Shown: positions 7,213 to 11,323 of the stretch, one piece after another | Position numbering within the stretch: position 1 is the stretch's first letter | How the letters are laid out: every line of letters begins with the position of its first letter | Origin: Filomicrobium sp. | Lineage (GTDB): Bacteria > Pseudomonadota > Alphaproteobacteria > Rhizobiales > Hyphomicrobiaceae | NCBI GenBank assembly: GCA_030607105.1 | Contig: JAUWFF010000007.1 | Span: 1 to 11,323, forward strand | Direction of reading: 5' to 3' | DNA: 11,323 bases | Position numbers and translations under genes: made by a program | The notes under the pieces: generated by a model | Databases searched by the model: none | Told to the model about the DNA's origin: nothing | Seen by the model: the letters and a program-made list of their open reading frames with translations, nothing else

Positions 7213-7283
7213 TGCTAGTCTGCGCCCTCGAGCGCAAACCAACGCTCTAATATTTCTGCAACGCAAGGAACTTCACGCTTGCG
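7194..7283 (+). repeat. 11-bp direct repeat TCACGCTTGCG, two copies
   Basis: TCACGCTTGCG occurs at 7194-7204 and again at 7273-7283, 79 bases apart, in the divergent CBS/purE control region. The left copy overlaps the candidate CBS promoter spacer, and the right copy overlaps the candidate purE -35 element. That placement suggests a shared regulator binding site, though chance is not excluded. Confidence 0.45.
7200..7237. repeat. 8-bp inverted repeat TTGCGCTC / GAGCGCAA
   Basis: TTGCGCTC at 7200-7207 and GAGCGCAA at 7230-7237 are perfect reverse complements with 22 bases between them. The arm spacing would suit a dimeric regulator contacting two major grooves, or a hairpin in a leftward transcript. 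Confidence 0.4.
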
Positions 7284-7284
7284 T
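7261..7284. repeat. Inverted repeat ACGCAAG / CTTGCGT over the purE -35 element
   Basis: ACGCAAG (7261-7267) and CTTGCGT (7278-7284) are perfect reverse complements with a 10-base spacer. The right arm contains the TTGCGT proposed as the purE -35 hexamer, so a protein bound here could block or aid RNA polymerase. Alternatively the similarity simply reflects -35 elements pointing both ways. Confidence 0.4.
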
Positions 7285-7307
7285 ACTCACCTCGCGTCGT
7301 TTAGAAG
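7279..7307 (+). promoter_or_regulatory. Candidate promoter of purE-purK
   Basis: TTGCGT (7279-7284) and TAGAAG (7302-7307) are separated by 17 bases. Transcription would start near 7314 and leave an untranslated leader of about 93 bases before purE. I see no convincing riboswitch fold in that leader. Confidence 0.4.
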
Positions 7308-7406
7308 GCCCGTTTTCCCGAGCCTTTAAGAGATTCGCTGTACTCCAGCACAGGTTAAAAGCTCTTTCCGGTTCACGTCTTTACGATAACGCTATTCGGA
7401 GCGTGA

Positions 7407-7931
7407 ATGAGCGACAGCGCCGCCAGAAATGGTCCAACCGAAGCCCTTGTCGGGATCATCATGGGAAGCCAGTCCGACTGGCCCATCATGAAGCGTGCGG
7501 CAGCCCTTCTTGATGAGGTGCAGGTCCCCTACGAGGCCCGCATCGTTTCCGCCCACCGCACGCCCGATCGGCTCTTTGATTACGCCAAACAAGCTCAGCC
7601 GCGAGGACTGAAGGTGATTATTGCCGGCGCCGGCGGCGCCGCTCATCTTCCGGGCATGACCGCATCGATGACGCTTCTTCCGGTCCTCGGCGTGCCGATC
7701 AAATCGAAATCGATGCGCGGTCTTGACAGCCTTTATTCCATCGTACAGATGCCTTGCGGCGTACCGGTTGGGACCCTGGCGATCGGTGAACCCGGCGCTG
7801 CTAATGCAGCACTCCTGGCGACACAGATTCTGGCTCTTGAGGATACCAGCCTGGCCCAGCGGATCGCCGGCTGGCGCCAACGACAGACTGAAGCCGTGGC
7901 GGAATTCCCCACTGACGACAGCGAAACCTGA
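7407..7931 (+). CDS. purE: N5-carboxyaminoimidazole ribonucleotide mutase PurE
   Basis: PurE converts N5-CAIR to 4-carboxy-5-aminoimidazole ribonucleotide in de novo purine synthesis in the cytosol. The 174-residue protein shows the class I signatures: IIMGSQSDW (residues 17-25), the catalytic-His motif SAHRTP (48-53) and [11 protein letters not shown] (74-84), followed by the conserved [20 protein letters not shown] segment (92-111). The class I reading is confirmed by the partner purK starting 5 bases past the stop. The ATG at 7407 is preceded by GGAG at 6-7 bases. The C-terminal tail after residue 165 is short and variable, as usual. Confidence 0.97.
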   Translation: MSDSAARNGPTEALVGIIMGSQSDWPIMKRAAALLDEVQVPYEARIVSAHRTPDRLFDYAKQAQPRGLKVIIAGAGGAAHLPGMTASMTLLPVLGVPIKSKSMRGLDSLYSIVQMPCGVPVGTLAIGEPGAANAALLATQILALEDTSLAQRIAGWRQRQTEAVAEFPTDDSET

Positions 7932-7936
7932 AGGAT

Positions 7937-9022
7937 ATGAGCGCGCTCCCCCCCGGCTCTGTTATCGGAATTCTGGGAGGCGGCCAGCTTGGTCGCATGC
8001 TGGCGATCGCGGCCGCACGGTTGGGCCAACAGGTCCATATCTACTCCGACGCCACCGGCCCCGCGTTCGATGTCGCCAGCCGCCACACTGTAGGGTCCTA
8101 TGAGGACACCGACGCCGTCGCAGCGTGGGCCCGCGAAGTTGACGTCGTCACTTACGAATTTGAAAACGTCCCGCTCAGCGCCGTCGCTGCAGCCGCCGCC
8201 GTAAATCCCGTCCGCCCAGGTGCCCGCGCCCTTGAAGTTGCGCAAGACAGGCTCGTTGAAAAGCAGTTCGTCGCGAGCCTAGGTCTGCCCGTTGCTCCCT
8301 TCGCCGCAATTGATAGCGATGCCGATCTTACGCGCGCGTTGCAGGAAATCGGAACGCCGGTGCTCTTGAAGACCCGCCGCCTTGGTTATGACGGCAAGGG
8401 GCAGGTCCGCATCAAGACGCCAGCCCGCGCAGCCACCGCGCTTGACGAAATTGGCCGCGCACCAGCCATCGTTGAGGGCTTCGTCACCTTCGAGTACGAA
8501 GTCTCCGTTATTCTGGTCCGTGGCCTCGATGGGCACACGGCAAGCTATGACATCCCGCTCAATACGCATGTTGATGGCATCCTCGCCACTTCGACCGTGC
8601 CCGGTCCATTACCCGCCGCAATCACCAAGCAGGCTGTCGAATTCGCCGAACGCGTTGCCGTCGCGCTTGAATACGTCGGCGTCCTTGCGGTCGAATTGTT
8701 CTTTGTCGGCGCCGACGCCAACACACCACTCGTCGTTAACGAAATAGCCCCGAGGGTCCACAATTCCGGTCATTGGACGCTTGATGCCTGCGCCGTGAGC
8801 CAGTTTGAGAACCATATTCGTGCGGTTTCGGGCTGGCCGATCGCGTCAACCGACCGCCAGGTCGATGCTGTGATGAGCAATCTCATAGGCTCCGACATCA
8901 ACGCCTGGCAGTCGCTGGCTGCCGAGTCCAGCGCTTGCTTGCACGTTTATGGCAAGCGAGACGCCCGCCCGGGCAGGAAAATGGGGCATTTCACACGTAT
9001 TTCCCCAAAGACCCAAAGTTAA
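7937..9022 (+). CDS. purK: N5-carboxyaminoimidazole ribonucleotide synthase PurK
   Basis: PurK is an ATP-grasp enzyme that carboxylates AIR to N5-CAIR with ATP and bicarbonate, feeding PurE. The 361-residue product contains the N-terminal nucleotide-fold motif [13 protein letters not shown] (residues 10-22), the ATP-grasp glycine loop [12 protein letters not shown] (145-156), the metal/ATP-site segment [15 protein letters not shown] (267-281) and the C-terminal GRKMGH (346-351). Length is normal for the family. The start at 7937 fits the family; GAAGGA lies unusually close before it, and translation is probably coupled to purE, whose stop is 5 bases upstream. Confidence 0.97.
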   Translation: MSALPPGSVIGILGGGQLGRMLAIAAARLGQQVHIYSDATGPAFDVASRHTVGSYEDTDAVAAWAREVDVVTYEFENVPLSAVAAAAAVNPVRPGARALEVAQDRLVEKQFVASLGLPVAPFAAIDSDADLTRALQEIGTPVLLKTRRLGYDGKGQVRIKTPARAATALDEIGRAPAIVEGFVTFEYEVSVILVRGLDGHTASYDIPLNTHVDGILATSTVPGPLPAAITKQAVEFAERVAVALEYVGVLAVELFFVGADANTPLVVNEIAPRVHNSGHWTLDACAVSQFENHIRAVSGWPIASTDRQVDAVMSNLIGSDINAWQSLAAESSACLHVYGKRDARPGRKMGHFTRISPKTQS

Positions 9023-9180
9023 AGGGTCGTCTTGAACCAAGTGGACAAGCGGGTCAAAGACGTGTTACCCCTTCTGCGATCCGTACAAGTTCATCTGCTG
9101 TGGAACGGGCCATAGGCCTGGCCAGCGAGGCATACCGAAATAGCCGTCTGCGACTGCTCAACGAAAGGATAGGGAAACGC

Positions 9181-9414
9181 GTGCAGGTTCTCGTTCGCGA
9201 TAACAATGTCGATCAAGCCCTTAAGGCGCTGAAGAAGAAGATGCAGCGCGAGGGTATCTTCCGTGAGATGAAGCTCCGGAATTACTATGAAAAACCCTCG
9301 GAAAAGCGTGCGCGTGAAAAGGCCGAAGCCATCCGCCGAGCCCGCAAGCTGGCGCGTAAGCGTGCGCAGCGCGAGGGTCTTCTGCCCTCGAAAGGCAAGG
9401 CCCGCAGCCGGTAA
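9181..9414 (+). CDS. rpsU: Small ribosomal subunit protein bS21
   Basis: bS21 is a small, very basic protein of the 30S subunit that helps base pairing between the mRNA Shine-Dalgarno and 16S rRNA. The 77-residue product opens with [20 protein letters not shown] and has the diagnostic [20 protein letters not shown] segment (residues 24-43), then an Arg/Lys-rich tail of the length seen in alphaproteobacteria. The frame is open well upstream (to 8935, inside purK), but the GTG at 9181 is the right start: it matches the family N terminus and follows AAAGGATAGGG at 9164-9174. It lies 158 bases past purK, so it may have its own promoter, though read-through from purEK is possible; a 5-bp hairpin (GGCCA 9108-9112 / TGGCC 9119-9123) sits in that gap. 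A strong terminator follows. Confidence 0.96.
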   Translation: MQVLVRDNNVDQALKALKKKMQREGIFREMKLRNYYEKPSEKRAREKAEAIRRARKLARKRAQREGLLPSKGKARSR

Positions 9415-9451
9415 GAAAACGGCCGCGGTAAAGCTTTGCTCCGCATGAAAT

Positions 9452-9490
9452 AAAGCCGGCGCACTTGGCGGTGCCGGCTTTTCTGCGTTT
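9452..9490 (+). terminator. Intrinsic terminator after rpsU
   Basis: AAAGCCGGC (9452-9460) pairs perfectly with GCCGGCTTT (9473-9481), a 9-bp GC-rich stem with a 12-base loop. T-rich sequence follows (TTTTCTGCGTTTT, 9479-9491). It lies 37 bases past the rpsU stop. Read on the other strand the A-rich left side supplies only a few T residues, so it may also weakly end the convergent alpha/beta hydrolase transcript. Confidence 0.85.
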
Positions 9491-9516
9491 TCAATCGGCC
9501 TTGGAGGGGTTCAGGA

Positions 9517-10347
9517 TTAGCCGGCTTCCGCCATTGGCTTGCTCTGGCGGCGCGACTGATCAATCCACTCGTTGATGGCGTCATAAGAGCCATAGATGAA
9601 GTGGTCGGTATGCCCGGCCTCTGGAAATGTGACGATTTCCGATGGCCCAGGCGCGCTCGCCGCCACCTTGCGCCCCATTTCAACGGGGATTACGCGGTCA
9701 AGTTCACCGTGAACCACCAACACCGGCGCCTCGACTTTTTTCAAATGGCGCAATGTCTCGTAGCGGTCGTGCATCATCAGCCGCCCTGGCAGGTACGGAT
9801 AATGAAGTTCCGCGACGTCCACGATCGAGGTGTACGGCGCATCAAGGATAACACCCGAAACAGGTCGCTTGGCCGCCACCTGCACCGCTATCCCCGATCC
9901 AATCGACTCCCCGTAAACGATGATGTCCTCAGGCGCGACACCCCAGCTTCTCAGCGTGTCATAAGCAAGCACTGCGTCGGAGACGTTATCCCGCTCGGAA
10001 GGGCGCCCAGTGGACCCCGAGTAGCCACGATAGCTCATGATGAACACACCGCGACCGAAAGCCTGGTAGTTGGATATCCGTTCGGCTCGATCCGCCAGCG
10101 TCCCCGCGTTGCCGTGAATATATAGCACCGTCGGCTGCCCGCGCTGCGCTGGCGAATACCAAGCGATCACTTCCTCACCATCCGCAGTCTTAAGGATTTC
10201 CTCGCGAAAGCCCATAAGATCAGCCCGCTCCGGCTTCATGTAGGTCGGGTCTGGCGCGTACATAAGCCCGCGCTCAACCATAGGCGCCCCCGCAACGACA
10301 ACAGCAACGAAGCAGGCTAGCGCAATCAAAATGCCAGTAATCAACAT
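9517..10347 (-). CDS. Membrane-anchored alpha/beta hydrolase (BEM46/ABHD13-like)
   Basis: This is a serine hydrolase of the alpha/beta fold, of the type annotated as BEM46-, YfhR- or ABHD13-like. An N-terminal hydrophobic helix (residues 1-22, MLITGILIALACFVAVVVAG) should anchor it in the inner membrane with the catalytic domain probably periplasmic. Visible elements are the oxyanion loop YIHGNAG (76-82), the family motif SYRGYSGSTGRPSE (105-118), the nucleophile elbow GESIGSG with Ser148, the acid Asp217 in HGELDRVIP, and His246 in EAGHTDHF. The triad is complete. The substrate is unknown; this family covers esterases and lipases of uncertain role. The ATG at 10347 starts directly before the anchor; its Shine-Dalgarno is weak. 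The next gene upstream on the same strand ends 163 bases away. Confidence 0.9.
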   Translation of the reverse strand: MLITGILIALACFVAVVVAGAPMVERGLMYAPDPTYMKPERADLMGFREEILKTADGEEVIAWYSPAQRGQPTVLYIHGNAGTLADRAERISNYQAFGRGVFIMSYRGYSGSTGRPSERDNVSDAVLAYDTLRSWGVAPEDIIVYGESIGSGIAVQVAAKRPVSGVILDAPYTSIVDVAELHYPYLPGRLMMHDRYETLRHLKKVEAPVLVVHGELDRVIPVEMGRKVAASAPGPSEIVTFPEAGHTDHFIYGSYDAINEWIDQSRRQSKPMAEAG

Positions 10348-10510
10348 GAAATCCGTGCCCCCGATACGCTTACTGGATTCTGCCAGAAGAGACCCTCTCG
10401 CGAGAAACTTAATCCACGAAAAGCGTGGAACATCGAACTATGCGAATCAAGAGCGGGGCTTGCCTTTGGCGAATGCGGCCGACTGCGAGTCAGCCAGCGT
10501 TGCAGATGCG
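10348..10510. other. Intergenic stretch before the alpha/beta hydrolase
   Basis: This 163-bp gap separates two minus-strand genes. A plus-strand reading frame crosses it, but its protein has no domain, no signal and no ribosome binding site. I see no strong terminator or promoter here. A small GC-rich palindrome, CTCTCGCGAGA (about 10396-10406), may be fortuitous. Confidence 0.4.
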
Positions 10511-11023
10511 TCACTGCTGCGCCGTCTCCACTGGGCCATCAAAACAGGCCAACAAGTGTTGAACTCGCTCACGACCCGGAAGGTGACCGAAGGCCGAGCC
10601 GCGGCTCTTAGCTAACCACGGTTCAAAATCGACCACCATCTGCCGTTGGAGAATCCCACGATCCCGGCCGTACTCGATGGCCCAGCAATCGGCCTCCTTT
10701 TCGCTTTTGCCGGTCGGATTGTACCAATGGCCCAGCTTGTGGTGGGCACATTCGTGAACATAAAAGAATATCTGCAAGGGCTTTGGCAGCCTCCTCATCA
10801 GCTCCGGATCGAGCAGAATATAGGGCACCGTATTAACCACCCAGGCACGCCCGACGTCCCCGAGATTCGAGACCTTTAAGGCCAAAACGGTCCGGCCCCG
10901 AAAATCGGTGCAGTTCATCGGCATCCCGGCAACGCGAAAACCAGCGCCAGCCGCCTCCGTAGAACTTGGCGCTGGCGCCATGAGGAGAAGCGTGAAGAAA
11001 AAAGCCAGTGTTGCGCGAACCAA
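10511..11023 (-). CDS. Small exported HExxH zinc-protease-like protein
   Basis: Counted from TTG 11023, the 170-residue product has a signal peptide (MVRATLAFFFTLLLMAPAPS, cleavage about 20-26) and a short mature domain. The mature part carries VHECAHHKLGHW, a classic HExxH zinc site (His90, Glu91, His94), and 16 residues after the second His a Glu in SEKEADCWAIEYG (Glu110) that could be the third ligand, as in gluzincins such as M48 or M78. Asp112 and His99 are alternatives. Four cysteines (37, 92, 113, 160) could form disulfides in the periplasm. The TTG start is chosen because AAAGGAG (11036-11030, minus strand) lies 6 bases before it and the signal peptide begins right there. An ATG at 11158, overlapping the preceding stop codon by one base, would add a 45-residue extension that would bury the signal peptide. 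I cannot name a characterised family; true peptidase activity is inference. Confidence 0.8.
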   Translation of the reverse strand: MVRATLAFFFTLLLMAPAPSSTEAAGAGFRVAGMPMNCTDFRGRTVLALKVSNLGDVGRAWVVNTVPYILLDPELMRRLPKPLQIFFYVHECAHHKLGHWYNPTGKSEKEADCWAIEYGRDRGILQRQMVVDFEPWLAKSRGSAFGHLPGRERVQHLLACFDGPVETAQQ

Positions 11024-11029
11024 GGAAAA

Positions 11030-11036
11030 CTCCTTT
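11030..11036 (-). promoter_or_regulatory. Ribosome binding site supporting the TTG start at 11023
   Basis: On the minus strand this reads AAAGGAG, one of the best Shine-Dalgarno matches in the window, followed by 6 bases and then TTG. It outweighs the upstream ATG at 11158, which has no comparable site. Confidence 0.7.
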
Positions 11037-11085
11037 GTGCACGGTAAGAACCAATCGCCGATGATACACGAACGAGCTGACTTCT

Positions 11086-11111
11086 GAAGACCATCTGTGG
11101 AATAGGTCTTC
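11086..11111. repeat. 7-bp inverted repeat between two minus-strand genes
   Basis: GAAGACC (11086-11092) and GGTCTTC (11105-11111) are perfect reverse complements with a 12-base loop. No T-run follows on the minus strand, so this could be a weak transcript end after the upstream hydrolase, a leader hairpin, or a protein site. Confidence 0.3.
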
Positions 11112-11157
11112 GAAACCGCACGATGACGCATGGCGCTGCGTAGTCTAAACGCGAGCA

Positions 11158-11323
11158 TTACCCCCGCGGATTGGCCAGGAATCGCCAGATATGGGGGTAT
11201 AGGCCGTCCCGAACCAGGGTATTATGATCACTGCCCGGCATTTTGAGGAGCTTCTTTGGCGCCGGAGCCAAATTGTAAAGCCGCTTCGCATGCTCGAAGG
11301 GAATCACCGTGTCGCTGTCACCG
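11158..11323 (-). CDS. Alpha/beta hydrolase, C-terminal end only (partial)
   Basis: Reading the minus strand from the window edge gives 54 codons ending at the TAA 11160-11158. The peptide carries GDSDTVIPFEHAKRLY, where the second Asp matches the acid of the alpha/beta hydrolase triad, then MPGSDHNTLVRDGLYPHIW, where the His matches the catalytic base. The layout closely resembles the end of the BEM46/ABHD-type hydrolase at 9517-10347, so this is probably a second member of the same superfamily. The nucleophile and start are outside the window. The stop is followed 134 bases later by the exported HExxH protein on the same strand. Confidence 0.75.
   Translation of the reverse strand, partial: GDSDTVIPFEHAKRLYNLAPAPKKLLKMPGSDHNTLVRDGLYPHIWRFLANPRG

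Noticed and set aside
7314..7406. Possible riboswitch in the purE leader
   Set aside because: I looked for a purine-type three-way junction or another known aptamer pattern and saw no matching conserved core in about 93 bases.
6971..7513. 180-codon plus-strand frame spanning the CBS-purE control region
   Set aside because: It overlaps the CBS gene antisense and purE in another frame, shows no domain, and has no plausible ribosome binding site.
8935..9180. In-frame upstream extension of rpsU reaching back into purK
   Set aside because: bS21 is highly conserved and begins at VQVLVRDNN; the upstream residues do not resemble it, and a Shine-Dalgarno precedes the GTG at 9181.
10331..10615. 94-codon plus-strand frame between the alpha/beta hydrolase and the HExxH protein
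   Set aside because: It overlaps both flanking minus-strand genes, and its product has no recognisable pattern.
11024..11158. ATG at 11158 overlapping the preceding stop, as start of the HExxH protein
   Set aside because: It would put 45 residues before a typical signal peptide, whereas the TTG at 11023 has an AAAGGAG site at ideal spacing. It remains a minor alternative.
1..11323. Mobile elements, CRISPR, toxin-antitoxin or phage-defence modules
   Set aside because: No transposase, integrase, terminal inverted repeats, regularly spaced repeats or known defence domains are visible. The nuclease and ligase pair is better explained as the known repair cluster.

Overview
The window looks like the chromosome of an alphaproteobacterium, most likely of the order Hyphomicrobiales (Rhizobiales). 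Signs of this are the moderately high GC, the purE-purK-rpsU run, a bS21 gene starting with GTG in the form typical of that class, a nearby pair of DUF465 (YdcH-like) coiled-coil proteins, and TTGCGN-type -35 elements. This placement is inferred from gene content and protein flavour; no phylogeny was run. I see no insertion sequence, phage gene, CRISPR array, tRNA or rRNA.

Layout, left to right. (1) 132-1757 (+): an AMP-forming acyl-CoA synthetase. (2) 1911-3185 (+): an exported NagZ-like family 3 glycoside hydrolase, probably starting at TTG. (3) 3317-3493 (-) and 3752-3958 (+): two small divergent DUF465 proteins. (4) 4019-5071 and 5078-6676 (+): a metallo-beta-lactamase-fold exonuclease and an ATP-dependent DNA ligase of the 'ligase-associated' DNA repair cluster. 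They may share a transcript with the second DUF465 gene. (5) 6685-7119 (-): a two-CBS-domain protein converging on the ligase with 8 bp between stop codons. (6) A 287-bp divergent control region (7120-7406) with a candidate promoter in each direction and a cluster of CTTGCG/CGCAAG repeats. (7) 7407-9414 (+): purE, purK (purine biosynthesis) and rpsU (ribosomal protein bS21), ended by a clear intrinsic terminator. (8) 9517-11323 (-): an alpha/beta hydrolase with an N-terminal membrane anchor, a small exported HExxH zinc-protease-like protein with a TTG start, and the 3' end of a second alpha/beta hydrolase that runs off the window.

Functionally this is mostly housekeeping: lipid/carboxylate activation, envelope glycan turnover, purine synthesis and translation. 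The least ordinary parts are the reduced repair pair (exonuclease and ligase without the helicase and phosphoesterase that usually accompany them), its apparent linkage to a DUF465 gene, the exported NagZ-like enzyme, and the small exported HExxH protein between two alpha/beta hydrolases. I did not find a convincing wholly new system.
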